Program-made: the position numbers and the translations under genes
Notes under the pieces: model-generated
The model's input: only the letters and a program-made list of their open reading frames with translations
What the model was told of the DNA's origin: nothing
Database searches by the model: none
Origin: Cytophagales bacterium
GTDB lineage: Bacteria > Bacteroidota > Bacteroidia > Cytophagales > 172606-1
Direction: 5' to 3'
Length of the DNA: 64,000 nt
NCBI GenBank assembly: GCA_030446715.1
Contig: JAUJMU010000003.1
Coordinates: 393,630 to 457,629 of the forward strand
In this document: piece after piece, positions 44,832 through 55,440 of the stretch
How the letters are laid out: every line of letters starts with the position of its first letter
Numbering within the stretch: position 1 is the stretch's first letter

Positions 44832-46973
44832 ATGAAAAAGCTTTTATTGCCCCTGATTATCATTCTGATGGGAATCCAGGTTTCTGCTCAGGTTCTACAA
44901 CCCGCAAAATGGACCTATCAGGTAACCAAAAAACAGGTAAAAGCCGGTGAAACTGCCGAACTTGTTTTTACTGCTGCCATTCAGAAAGACTGGTATTTAT
45001 ATTCAACTGATTTTGACCCTGACTTAGGGCCATTGGTCACTACTTTCACTTTCAAGCTCAATGAAACCTATCAGCTGATCGGAAAGATCAAACCGGTAAA
45101 TCCAAAAAAGAAGTTTGATGCTACCTGGGATGGTGAATACACTTATTTTACCGGCAGGGGGGAATTCCGGCAGACAGTAAAGATTCTTAAACCAAATCCC
45201 CGGATTGAAGGAGAAATTGAATATCAGGTCTGCTCGGAAGTAGACGGCAAGTGCATTCCCGGTACAGAAGATTTTGCCTTTACTGACATAAAACTGGTTT
45301 CCGGACCCTCACCCGGGCAGCCTGCAAAGGGTCCTTCTGGTATTTCTCAGGCAGGTGAACCAATTGTGGATCAGGAAAACGTAAACATAACCCGTTCTCC
45401 AGTAGTGGGCCCTGATGGCAATAAAGGGCGTAAAGAATCCACCCGGGCGCCGGTCAAATCACTTTTTACCAAACAAACGGAAAATGATGCCTATTCTCTT
45501 GGGGCATTTATGTTGCTGGCTTTTCTGGCGGGTCTTGCTGCCCTGATTACCCCTTGCGTCTTCCCGATGGTGCCGATGACAGTTACCTTTTTCACCAATC
45601 ACAGCAAAAGCAGGGCGCAGGCCATTACCAGGGCATTGGTGTACGGCTTATCTATTATTGCACTATACATTCTGATCGGCACCCTGGTCTCCCTGATCAA
45701 TGGCCCGGCATTCGCTAATTTTCTGAGTACTCACTGGGCTCCCAACGTCTTCTTCTCGCTTGTTTTCATATTCTTCGCGCTGTCCTTCCTCGGCTTATTT
45801 GATATCAACATCCCAGGTACAGTGATTACCAGGGTAGATGCACAGGCTGACAGAGGTGGATACATCGGCGTCTTCTTCATGGCATTTACCATTGTGCTGG
45901 TTTCCTTTTCCTGCACTGGCCCGATAGTAGGAAGTATTCTGATTGAGTCAGCGGGCGGACAAGTGTTGAAACCAGTCCTGGGCATGTTTGCTTTTTCTCT
46001 CGCCTTTGCACTTCCTTTCAGCCTGTTTGCCATTTTTCCCGAATGGCTGAGTAGTTTGCCTAAATCCGGTGGATGGCTCAATTCTGTAAAGGTTGTGCTG
46101 GGATTTCTTGAACTTGCCCTGGCCTTAAAGTTTTTGAGCATTGCCGACCAGGTGTATCACTGGGGCATTCTGGACCGGGAGGTGTTTTTGGCCTTCTGGA
46201 TCGTGATCTTCTCCCTGATCGGGTTCTACCTGCTTGGTAAAGTCCGACTCCCGCACGACAGCAAAATGGACCATGTTTCAGTGCCCCGGATGTTGCTGGC
46301 CATTGCCACTTTTACTTTCGTAGTATATCTGATCCCTGGTTTGTTTGGTGCTCCGCTCAAATCGCTTGCCGGGTATCTGCCACCCCAGACAACTCAAGAC
46401 TTCGATTTAAGCAAACCAAATGGTTTATTTGTTTCAAGGCAGGACGGTTTTGATGCTAAACCCAAGTATGCTTCGTTTCTGAAGCTGCCGCACGGACTTC
46501 AGGGCTTTTTCGATTACGATCAGGCACTGGATTATGCACGAAAAGTGAATAAGCCTGTTTTTATTGATTTTACCGGCCACGGATGCGTAAACTGCCGCGA
46601 AATGGAAGCCCGGGTCTGGTCTGATCCGGAAGTGCTCCGGCGGCTTACGGAAGATTACGTTGTGCTGGCCCTGTACGTTGATGATAAATACGAATTACCG
46701 GAGACGGAATGGTATACTTCACCATACGACCGAAAAGTTAAAAAAACCATCGGTGCCCAGAATGCTGACCTGCAAATCACCAAGTTCAATAACAACGCGC
46801 AGCCGTATTATGCACTGATCGATGGGGAGGGCAATCTGCTTGCTGATCCGAAAGCTTATGATCTGAATGTCGGGAGATTCATTTCCTTTCTGGACCAAGG
46901 CCTGGAGGCATTCAGGAAAGGACGGGCGGGTTACGTGCCAGTACCTGTTTCAGCTTCCACTTCCACTGAATAA
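44832..46973 (+). CDS. dsbD: Thiol:disulfide interchange protein DsbD
   Basis: The 713-aa protein starts at ATG 44832 with a signal peptide (MKKLLLPLIIILMGIQVSAQ). The periplasmic N-domain has the redox pair in YQVCSEVDGKCIPG. Eight transmembrane helices follow with Cys in ALITPCVFPMVP and VSFSCTGPIVG, then a C-terminal thioredoxin domain with CVNC in DFTGHGCVNCREME. All six redox cysteines are present. It moves electrons from cytoplasmic thioredoxin to periplasmic proteins such as c-type cytochrome assembly factors. Confidence 0.94.
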   Translation: MKKLLLPLIIILMGIQVSAQVLQPAKWTYQVTKKQVKAGETAELVFTAAIQKDWYLYSTDFDPDLGPLVTTFTFKLNETYQLIGKIKPVNPKKKFDATWDGEYTYFTGRGEFRQTVKILKPNPRIEGEIEYQVCSEVDGKCIPGTEDFAFTDIKLVSGPSPGQPAKGPSGISQAGEPIVDQENVNITRSPVVGPDGNKGRKESTRAPVKSLFTKQTENDAYSLGAFMLLAFLAGLAALITPCVFPMVPMTVTFFTNHSKSRAQAITRALVYGLSIIALYILIGTLVSLINGPAFANFLSTHWAPNVFFSLVFIFFALSFLGLFDINIPGTVITRVDAQADRGGYIGVFFMAFTIVLVSFSCTGPIVGSILIESAGGQVLKPVLGMFAFSLAFALPFSLFAIFPEWLSSLPKSGGWLNSVKVVLGFLELALALKFLSIADQVYHWGILDREVFLAFWIVIFSLIGFYLLGKVRLPHDSKMDHVSVPRMLLAIATFTFVVYLIPGLFGAPLKSLAGYLPPQTTQDFDLSKPNGLFVSRQDGFDAKPKYASFLKLPHGLQGFFDYDQALDYARKVNKPVFIDFTGHGCVNCREMEARVWSDPEVLRRLTEDYVVLALYVDDKYELPETEWYTSPYDRKVKKTIGAQNADLQITKFNNNAQPYYALIDGEGNLLADPKAYDLNVGRFISFLDQGLEAFRKGRAGYVPVPVSASTSTE

Positions 46974-46985
46974 GGGTTACTTCGC

Positions 46986-47040
46986 CCGGCAAAACAGAAA
47001 AGGCGGGACTTCTGAAGTCTCACCTTTTCTGTTTTGCCGG
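46986..47040. terminator. Bidirectional terminator between dsbD and the transglutaminase-like gene
   Basis: An 18-bp perfect stem (46986-47003 with 47023-47040) extends inward with partial pairing. It lies 12 bp after dsbD and 15 bp after the repaired stop of the convergent gene. Confidence 0.85.
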
Positions 47041-47055
47041 ATTTACTCGTTTATA

Positions 47056-47884
47056 TTATTCCGACCCGGGATCGTTGCCGGCGGTGACGACCATTGAAGC
47101 CGGCGAATAGGATACAACTTCAGCATTTTGACTCCGGGCCGCTTCCATCAGGCTGGTGATCCGGTCCGACTGCGGATATAGCTCTGCTGCCTTTTGCAGA
47201 AAAAGCAATGCTTGAGCTATAGTTTCTGCGGTTGAAATGCACTACTGCCTGATTATAATACTGAAGCCCGCAGAGCTGCCGGAAGGTTATGACCTTCTTG
47301 AAAGTAAGGCCTTTTTGCAGTTCGTTGCCAGTATACCACAATTCCCGTTTCCCTACATTTACCACACCTTCTACAAATCCGTTTACAGGGTCAGTCGCAT
47401 CCATCAGGTACACATTTTTATCCGTATGAATGGTCAGGTAGGCGTGAAAAGCAGTTTCGTGAATTTTTATATCGTATCCCAAACGGAGCAGTACCCAGGC
47501 GTACATGGCTGTTCCAGTCACGCAGTTGTACTTTCCCTCCGTAAACAGACTGCTGAAATGCGGGTAATTTTTATCGTAGAAATGAAGAAATTCACGTCTG
47601 CCCTGATCAAATACAAGCTTCAGAATACGTTGGTGATCCTTTTTCACTCTCTTTGCAATCACTCCTGCAGCCATTTTCTCAAGTTGCAGGTACGCCTGTC
47701 CGGCACTGATTTCTCCAGGCTGCGATGTATCTGTCATCATGTGGAGGATCGGATCAATTCCGGACTGAGCCAGGATAATTCCCGCTCCGCCGGACAAAAA
47801 GCCGCCAGAGGCCGTCCGTCCGATCATTTCGGCTGGTGACCCGACCAGAAGGATCCACGCAAAAAGCTTTATAAAATCTTTCAA
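47056..47884 (-). pseudogene. Transglutaminase-like protein with C-terminal TPR, one-base frameshift
   Basis: A signal-like N-terminus precedes a transglutaminase-type core with Cys121 (YNCVTGTAMYAWVLLRLGY), His147 (ETAFHAYLTIHT) and Asp162 (YLMDATDP). After FNRRNYS the written frame diverges and stops at 47120. One base fewer (extra T near 47215) restores a TPR helix pair (ALLFLQKAAELYPQSDRITS) and an end at a TAA 47056-47058, next to the terminator. Repaired length is 275 aa. The triad suggests a cysteine peptidase or transglutaminase-like fold; substrate unknown. Confidence 0.75.
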
Positions 47885-48035
47885 TCCGGAAAAGTTTTAG
47901 AGATGTCGTACCCCCTTATACAATTTACTAAAAGAAATATAACAATAACTTAACAATAAATTAACATTGTGTTTTCATTTTTTCTTTTTATGTACCAATC
48001 TTCTCATTGTACCCGGAGCAGCAGACCCGAAGTGC

Positions 48036-48073
48036 AAAAAAAAACCTGCCACGGGATCTGATGTGGCAGGTTT
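48036..48073 (-). terminator. Intrinsic terminator of the T9SS cargo gene
   Basis: AAACCTGCCAC (48042-48052) pairs with GTGGCAGGTTT (48063-48073). In the leftward direction the hairpin is followed by a nine-base T-tract (A run at 48036-48044 on the plus strand). Confidence 0.92.
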
Positions 48074-48092
48074 AATATGAAGTGCAAGGGTA

Positions 48093-51000
48093 CTAACGCA
48101 GGAGCAAAATGCCTCCCCGGATGCTGACCGGATCACGTTCGGGATAAAACTGGCTGCGGTAGGTGATTTTCCAGACATAGGTGCCGGTTGGGGCCGGACG
48201 CCCAAGGAAGTTGCCGTCCCATGCGCGGCGGTTGAGGTCTTCCAGATCAGAAGCCCGGTTTTCATAGATCAGTTCCCCCCACCGGTTGTACACCATCATC
48301 TCAATCCGGCCTACATGATTCCCTCTGACTTCAAGGGTACTGTTCACAGCGTCCCGGTCGGAGTTGGGAGTAAAAGCATCCGGAACAAACACACGGGGCT
48401 CACATTTATCAGCCACTGTGATGGTATCGTTCACGATACAACTGCTGCCGTTGCTGATGGTTATGGTGTACCGGCCAAGATTAACCACAGTAAGCGTACG
48501 GTTGGTCCCAAGTATGGCAGTGGACCCCAATGCCCGCCACTCGTAGGTAAAATTTGCACCCGGACCAGCATCCAGGACTACGTCCCGCTGGCCGTCGGCG
48601 AAGCAGAGGGGTACCTCCTTCCGGGGGATATTGGGCTGCGGACCGGCAACGAAAGTAAGCGTTACCTCATCGGTCACCGAACAAGTGCCTACTGTAACTG
48701 TCACGCCGTAAGTACCTGAACGGGTAGCATTCAGAACCGGACCCGTCTGACCATTGGTCCAACGGTACGTGGCATTCTGAATTTGGGAAGTTGCATTGAG
48801 CACCACCGTTTCTCCCTGGCAGACCGTCCGGTCCGGACCCAGATTCACCTGCGGACCCGGGGCAACCACCAGTGTAGCAGCCGCAGGTAAGCTTTCGCAG
48901 CCGTTAACCGTCTGGGTTACGTAGTAGGTGTAACTGCCGGGAATGGTATTATTCACCGGCGGCAGGAAAGCAGGCGTACCCGGCCCCTGGCTCAGCTGCC
49001 GCGTCAGGCTTGGATCAGCGTACCACCGCAGATTCTGACCAGTGGCACTCAGTTGGGGAACACTGCCCCCGGCGCAGACTGGTGCGGGATTCTGTACCTG
49101 CGGTACGGCAGGCCGGGGATTGATGGTTACTTCGACATCATCTGACCTTTCGCAACCGGTGCGGGAATTTCGTACGGTGATCCGGTATCTGCCACCGACC
49201 GTGGCGCTGTACTGCCGGCCGCTGAATCTGGCACCACCCGGCAGCGTCCAGATGTAAGTATCCCAGTAGGAGTCCGCCGGGGCATTCAGCAGAACAGATT
49301 CCCCTTCACAGGCAGGACCGGCATTGCCGGGGTAATCAAACTCCGGAATGGCCGGGTAAACGACGGGAATATTAACGGGAGTTCCCTGGCAAACCGGATC
49401 AGTGTTGGGATCCGCGGGCACATTTGCTACCCTGACAGTATAGTTGACCGTCTGGCCAGCCGCTCCTGATACAGTTAGAGTATCCCTCCCTCTCTCGGCA
49501 TTGATGTTTATTCCCGGACCATTCCATGTAAAGCTGAAGCGGGCAGGATTGGAATCAGGGCCCGATAAGGCAGCCCGGAGCAAAAACTGTCCGCAGCCAT
49601 TCGGAATCTGCGTGACGGTCACCCGGGGATTGTCGGAATTGGCCATTATCTGGCCGGTTTTTGCAGACACACAATTGAGATATGTCACTCTCACGCTGTA
49701 AACACCCGGACGGGCAGTAAGGTTTGCAGTTGTTCCAACCACTGCATTTGCCGTATCTCTCCATTCATAAGCGTAGGTACCTCCTGCCACCGGGTTTGTT
49801 AAAGCGGCGGTAATGGTTCTAGTGCCCTGCTGGTTGTTACACAATACGGTTACCGGTGCAACGGTTACCTGCGGTGCATTCGGGTCATTGGTACCAATGG
49901 TTGCGATGATGGTGGTATCGCAGCCGCTGGTGGTATTGCGGACAGTAACCCGGTAGCCACCGGCGGCTAAATCCGGAAAATCGCGCAACGGATCTGAAGT
50001 CTGTTCATTAGAAATCAAAGGAGCACCATCTGATTGCCGGACGACAGAGAATATATTCGGTCCCGGGGAATTGAAGTTCACTGCAAGCCTGCCGTCTACG
50101 AGTTCACACCCTGTGACCGGGGTAGGCGTAACGGTTACCTGCGGTGCAGCCCCCCGGCGAATCACGATCTGATCCGTTCCGGAACAGTTGGTACGGGGAT
50201 CGGTGACCGTTACCTCAAAAGTGGTAGTCGAGCCGGGACCCGGTCTGACGGAAATAGTCTGGGTAGTTTCGGGTCTTGCCTGGCCATTTTCGCGCCACTG
50301 GTATTGCATGCCGGGATTGCCCGCATTCAGCAGCAGCGTAGTTGCTGCGCAAAGAGTGGTATCGTTGCCCAGGTTAACCGGTATACGAACAAAGTTTACC
50401 CGTACACTGGCCTGCTGAGAACAACTTCCATTGGCTACCAGTACCCGGAATAAACTGGAATTGGCCGTTACATCTGCCACCGTGACATCAATGGCCTTAC
50501 CGGGCCGGGTCTGTCCGTTTGGCAGCAGCCACAGGTAGTTCACACCCTGTGGACCAGCGGAACCCGCGTAGGCTTCAAGGCGGACGGTTGCCCCGGCACA
50601 GACTGAAGTGTCCCGAAGGGTAAAGGGCGGCGGAGCAACGGGTATCGTAAACGCCTCCGTAAATGATTCGGGCACCGTCAGGCAGTCGTTGTCAATGGCA
50701 AGGGTCACGGAATAATTGCCCGGTCCCGGGAATGTAACCTGAAGACTGTCATTCACACCCAGTCCGGCATCCGGAAAACTGGCAAGCACCGTTCCGTCCT
50801 GGCGGGTGAATCTCCAGGCGTAAGAAGATTTGGTCGGGTCACCTCCGGCCCGGTCTGGCTGGGCCCGGAAAGTAAGCTGCACCGGCATATCGGGCGGCGT
50901 ACAGGGAGGCGGATCGAAGGAAACACCCTGGCCGTAGCCCTGGTTGTCAGGCGGACTGGTATTGGGCAGACCGAGTTGGCTTTGCCCGCCGCTGAGGGCA

Positions 51001-52718
51001 AAGCCATTGGGCTGAAAACCAGCCGCTGCCCCGATTCCACCCGGGCTGGTAATTACGCCCAGCGAACTGCTGTTTCCCTTCGCCAGATAAATCCGCTGGC
51101 CATTGGGATCGGACTGCAGGGCACCGAAAACTTCCGTTGCCGATGTGGCAAGTATCTTTTGGTATTTGATAATGGAATCGGAAACCTGGTACGCCAGATT
51201 GAACTGAATCAGTTGGGAGGGAGTCCCTGCACCACCTTTGGTGGAAACGTACAGCAGGCTGTCACCAAACAGTTCCACTCCGTACAGCGGCGCAGCGGGA
51301 GGCACCAGCCCCATCGTAATTGTCAGCGGATTGGGCTTGACTTCGCCGGTGGTGTTGTCGAACTCAAAGATCTGCACAATATTAGCAGTGCTGCCACCAC
51401 CCGGTATTGTAACGACAAGTTTATCGTCGTAAACCTTCATGGAACCTTCTCCCGCTGCCGGTGTAGCATGGTTTGCCCCTACATCATAGGTTTTGGGTTG
51501 GCCGATTCCCTGAGTAGTAAGGGGATATACCCTGAAAGTATTTGTTCTGAAATCATGCGTGATGATATAGGTTGTTTCCTGCGCGTTCTGGGCATTGGGA
51601 TCAGCCTGGCCGCGTACACCCACTACCCTTTCGGTACTGGTACTCCACAAGGGTGCATTTTTCAGGGTAACCTGCCCTACTCCCCTATTCAGGCGCATGT
51701 CCACGATGCTGTACGAAAGCTGGGAGCCGTTCGGCCCGATATCACTGGTGGTGAAAATGTAATACACCGGATCGCAGTCATTGCAACCCGGCTGGGCAAT
51801 GATCAGTACGCCCTGGGTTGCATTGGCTCCTCCGTTGAGGGCATTGTTATTGCTAACAGTAACATCCTGACCGTTGCGGTCTTTCATTGGGGTACCGGAC
51901 TTGTCGTACACATTCCGGCCATCGGTGTAAAAAAGCAACTGTCCCGTGCTGCCAGATACTGCCGAAACACCTTCCGGGGCATTGATGGTACCCGTAATGG
52001 CCTCCGGTTGTCCACCCACAAATTTTATCCCGGCTCCGTTTCCGAAATACCAGCGGCTTTCTTCCCTTGGCGGAGGCGGACTGTTGGGATCAGGCTTATA
52101 GACAGTGAGGTTGATTTTCTGCGAACGGGAACAGCGCGAGACAGGATCCGTAATGGTCAGGGCGTAACAACCCACCGTGTCGGGCACGGTTATGGACTGG
52201 GTGGTGGCACCGGTAGACCATAAATAGGTAGCACCCGCAGGTGCCGAACCGTTCCGAAATGAAGGCACCAGGGTAGCCGATGAGCCCTTGCAGATCTCCT
52301 CATCCTGGGGACCCAGGTTATCGTCGGGAGTGATGTCAAATTCGGGCACGCCCCGCTGCACGGTAACGGAGAACGGACAGGTTTGTGCTACTTCGTTGCG
52401 GATGATGGTAAGGGTGCCGTTATAGGTGCCGGGCTGGTTGTAGCGGTAACTCGGAAACTGAAGGGAGGAAGTATCGGCCTCCGTGGCCGTATCGCCAAAA
52501 TCCCATCTATAGCTGGTAATTCCTGTTGTATTGCCGCCTACCGTGAAAGGAGTACCGGCCCCGCAGTTGTCACCGACACAAACCGGATTTGGGAAATTGA
52601 TCGTAGGGCAGTCAGCGGGCGGCGTTGTCTGGGCAATCGCTTCGTTTCCACCCATCTGTAGGCACAGCAATAGACTGAAAACGCAGAATAGTAGCAGTTT
52701 TTTCCAAATAAGAAACAT
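48093..52718 (-). CDS. Giant secreted PKD/Ig-like repeat protein with T9SS type-B (gliding-motility) sorting domain
   Basis: The 1541-aa protein has a signal peptide (KKLLLFCVFSLLLCLQM) and a PKD domain near residues 60-120 (YRWDFGDT). A PD40/propeller-like segment with an incomplete-listing repeat follows (WYFGNGAGIKF, LLFYTDGRNVYDKSG). About nine Ig/PKD-like beta modules contain repeated CxGxxVxLxA patterns (CQGETVVLNAT, CEGESVLLNAP). The C-terminal ~95 residues are the gliding-motility-associated domain (VFVPDAFTPNSDRDAVN, MMVYNRWGELIYE, WDGNFLGRPAPTGTYVWKI). It is exported by the T9SS. Partner porP/sprF is divergent, 312 bp away. Confidence 0.94.
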   Translation of the reverse strand: MFLIWKKLLLFCVFSLLLCLQMGGNEAIAQTTPPADCPTINFPNPVCVGDNCGAGTPFTVGGNTTGITSYRWDFGDTATEADTSSLQFPSYRYNQPGTYNGTLTIIRNEVAQTCPFSVTVQRGVPEFDITPDDNLGPQDEEICKGSSATLVPSFRNGSAPAGATYLWSTGATTQSITVPDTVGCYALTITDPVSRCSRSQKINLTVYKPDPNSPPPPREESRWYFGNGAGIKFVGGQPEAITGTINAPEGVSAVSGSTGQLLFYTDGRNVYDKSGTPMKDRNGQDVTVSNNNALNGGANATQGVLIIAQPGCNDCDPVYYIFTTSDIGPNGSQLSYSIVDMRLNRGVGQVTLKNAPLWSTSTERVVGVRGQADPNAQNAQETTYIITHDFRTNTFRVYPLTTQGIGQPKTYDVGANHATPAAGEGSMKVYDDKLVVTIPGGGSTANIVQIFEFDNTTGEVKPNPLTITMGLVPPAAPLYGVELFGDSLLYVSTKGGAGTPSQLIQFNLAYQVSDSIIKYQKILATSATEVFGALQSDPNGQRIYLAKGNSSSLGVITSPGGIGAAAGFQPNGFALSGGQSQLGLPNTSPPDNQGYGQGVSFDPPPCTPPDMPVQLTFRAQPDRAGGDPTKSSYAWRFTRQDGTVLASFPDAGLGVNDSLQVTFPGPGNYSVTLAIDNDCLTVPESFTEAFTIPVAPPPFTLRDTSVCAGATVRLEAYAGSAGPQGVNYLWLLPNGQTRPGKAIDVTVADVTANSSLFRVLVANGSCSQQASVRVNFVRIPVNLGNDTTLCAATTLLLNAGNPGMQYQWRENGQARPETTQTISVRPGPGSTTTFEVTVTDPRTNCSGTDQIVIRRGAAPQVTVTPTPVTGCELVDGRLAVNFNSPGPNIFSVVRQSDGAPLISNEQTSDPLRDFPDLAAGGYRVTVRNTTSGCDTTIIATIGTNDPNAPQVTVAPVTVLCNNQQGTRTITAALTNPVAGGTYAYEWRDTANAVVGTTANLTARPGVYSVRVTYLNCVSAKTGQIMANSDNPRVTVTQIPNGCGQFLLRAALSGPDSNPARFSFTWNGPGININAERGRDTLTVSGAAGQTVNYTVRVANVPADPNTDPVCQGTPVNIPVVYPAIPEFDYPGNAGPACEGESVLLNAPADSYWDTYIWTLPGGARFSGRQYSATVGGRYRITVRNSRTGCERSDDVEVTINPRPAVPQVQNPAPVCAGGSVPQLSATGQNLRWYADPSLTRQLSQGPGTPAFLPPVNNTIPGSYTYYVTQTVNGCESLPAAATLVVAPGPQVNLGPDRTVCQGETVVLNATSQIQNATYRWTNGQTGPVLNATRSGTYGVTVTVGTCSVTDEVTLTFVAGPQPNIPRKEVPLCFADGQRDVVLDAGPGANFTYEWRALGSTAILGTNRTLTVVNLGRYTITISNGSSCIVNDTITVADKCEPRVFVPDAFTPNSDRDAVNSTLEVRGNHVGRIEMMVYNRWGELIYENRASDLEDLNRRAWDGNFLGRPAPTGTYVWKITYRSQFYPERDPVSIRGGILLLR

Positions 52719-53030
52719 GTATGGATGGATTTGAACAGAATAACGAAAAGGCGGCCCTCACCAATATAAATGAAGGTCCTGCCGGACCCTTTTTGGCAAA
52801 AAACCCTTTCCGCTTCCGGCAAATGTAATCAATTGGCCGGCTTCCCGGAAAAATGTACCCCGACTTACTGGTGAAGAAAGGAAATTGAAGCGGGTAATAT
52901 AACCGGAAGAAAGCAAAGGATGGGTAAATTGCACAGGATCCCCGGTGTGCGCAAATTTTTTTAAACTTGCAGCGTTAAGAGTACAAATCCTGGCTGGGGC
53001 TTCCAACTTCTATTCCTACTACTTCCGCAC
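52719..53030. other. 312-bp divergent promoter region between the T9SS cargo and porP/sprF genes
   Basis: No gene is seen. A minus-strand TACATTTGC (52827-52820) matches the -7 consensus TAnnTTTG for the cargo gene. TAAACTTG at 52962-52969 is a one-mismatch candidate for the porP/sprF gene. Neither has a clear -33 element. Confidence 0.4.
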
Positions 53031-54068
53031 ATGCGCAGACTATTATTCACTTGTCTTTGCAGCATCGCCACAATGATTACCGTTTGTGCGCAGGATCCGC
53101 AATACTCGCAGTTTTACGCCAATCCGCTTTACCTGAGTCCGGCATTTGCGGGTTCGTCGCTGGTGCCCCGGGTTGGTGTAAACTACCGCAACCAGTGGCC
53201 GGCCCTTGATGCAACATTTGTAACCTATTCGGCTTCCTTTGATACGTATTTCCCCCGCTTCAACAGCGGCGTAGGTATTATCATCAACCGCGACCAGCAG
53301 GGTTTTGCCCGGCTGAATTCTACCGACATCGGAGCCCAGTACGCCTACCAGCTACAGGTGGGTGAAAGGTCCGCCATCCGGGCCGGAGTGCAACTCTCCT
53401 ACGTCAACCGGAACATCAACTTTTTCAACCTCACCTTCGGGGACCAGTATGACAACGTAACGGGGCTGGTGAGGGGCATTACCACGGATCCCCTGTTTGA
53501 TGATGCCACCAACATCAATTATTTCGATTTTTCCACCGGCGGCCTCTTTTACACCGACCGTTTCTGGCTGGGCGTTTCGGGCCACCACCTCAACCGGCCC
53601 ACTCAGTCTTTTGCCGATCAGTATAGCCGCTTACCGGTCAGAGCCACCATTCACGCCGGCTACAAGATTCCCCTGGACGAAGAAACCAGACAAGGACTTG
53701 CCGCCAACGTGACCGCACAGGAAAGAAGTCTGTCTTTTGCCTCCCTCTACAAGGCTCAGGGCAAGTTTGACCAGCTTGACATTGGCACCTATTTTACCTA
53801 TGAGCCGGTGGTATTCGGCCTGTGGTACCGCGGACTCCCCATCCGCCGGCCCGAATTCAACTTATATAACAACGATGCGCTTATTTTTCTGGTGGGTTTC
53901 AAGCAGGAAGGGCTCTCCATCGGCTACAGCTACGACCTGACCATTTCCAGCCTTGGCACCTCTACCGGCGGGGCGCACGAAATATCAGCTTCCTATGAGT
54001 TTCCTGCCCCACAGCCCAGGCGGAGAGTTCCCCGCAGTGCCCGTCGGCTTCCCTGTCCCAAATTTTAG
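53031..54068 (+). CDS. PorP/SprF-family type IX secretion membrane protein
   Basis: The 345-aa protein has a signal peptide (LLFTCLCSIATMITVCAQ) and the family start DPQYSQFYANPLYLSPAFAG, then NYRNQWPAL and SFDTYFPRFNSGVGI, followed by a beta-barrel-like body ending in CPKF. PorP/SprF proteins sit in the outer membrane and are usually paired with one cargo carrying a type-B sorting domain, as here with the divergent 1541-aa gene. Loss of SprF in Flavobacterium blocks secretion of its partner adhesin. Confidence 0.93.
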   Translation: MRRLLFTCLCSIATMITVCAQDPQYSQFYANPLYLSPAFAGSSLVPRVGVNYRNQWPALDATFVTYSASFDTYFPRFNSGVGIIINRDQQGFARLNSTDIGAQYAYQLQVGERSAIRAGVQLSYVNRNINFFNLTFGDQYDNVTGLVRGITTDPLFDDATNINYFDFSTGGLFYTDRFWLGVSGHHLNRPTQSFADQYSRLPVRATIHAGYKIPLDEETRQGLAANVTAQERSLSFASLYKAQGKFDQLDIGTYFTYEPVVFGLWYRGLPIRRPEFNLYNNDALIFLVGFKQEGLSIGYSYDLTISSLGTSTGGAHEISASYEFPAPQPRRRVPRSARRLPCPKF

Positions 54069-54187
54069 TACTGATAGCTGTTGGTTTTGGGCTGCCCTGT
54101 CGCAACTACTGCCTGTCGGGGTGGTTATCAGGCACTTTTCTCCTTTTCCCGCGGGTAAGGGTTTGATTTTCCCCGGCTTTCAGCATA

Positions 54188-54204
54188 TTATTGCGCCGCA
54201 ATAA
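54188..54204. promoter_or_regulatory. Perfect 17-bp palindrome upstream of gapA
   Basis: TTATTGCGCCGCAATAA (8-bp arms around one C) lies 50 bp before the gapA ATG and 120 bp after porP/sprF. It is long enough for a dimeric repressor site; there is no U-tract, so a terminator is less likely. Confidence 0.35.
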
Positions 54205-54215
54205 AGCTCTAATAA

Positions 54216-55250
<1,035 letters not shown>

Positions 55251-55274
55251 TCGGAAACTGTATCATAACCGTAC

Positions 55275-55307
55275 AGAGGGCAGCTAACCGGTTGCCCTCT
55301 TTTTTTG
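55275..55307 (+). terminator. Intrinsic terminator of gap
   Basis: AGAGGGCA (55275-55282) pairs with TGCCCTCT (55293-55300), followed by a run of T. Confidence 0.88.
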
Positions 55308-55440
55308 GTATATGCTGCGGATGCAGTTACAGGCCGTGGCGGGACCTTTCAGAAATATTTCGGGTATTTGCGTAAATAGGTTGTGATAACGAACCTGTTT
55401 TTCTTTTTTTGTAAACAAAAACAATCTTCTCCCCTTACTC

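Noticed and set aside
50976-52223. 415-codon plus-strand open frame
   Set aside because: It lies wholly antisense to the 1541-aa T9SS cargo gene, whose repeats and sorting domain are unambiguous; the product resembles no protein.
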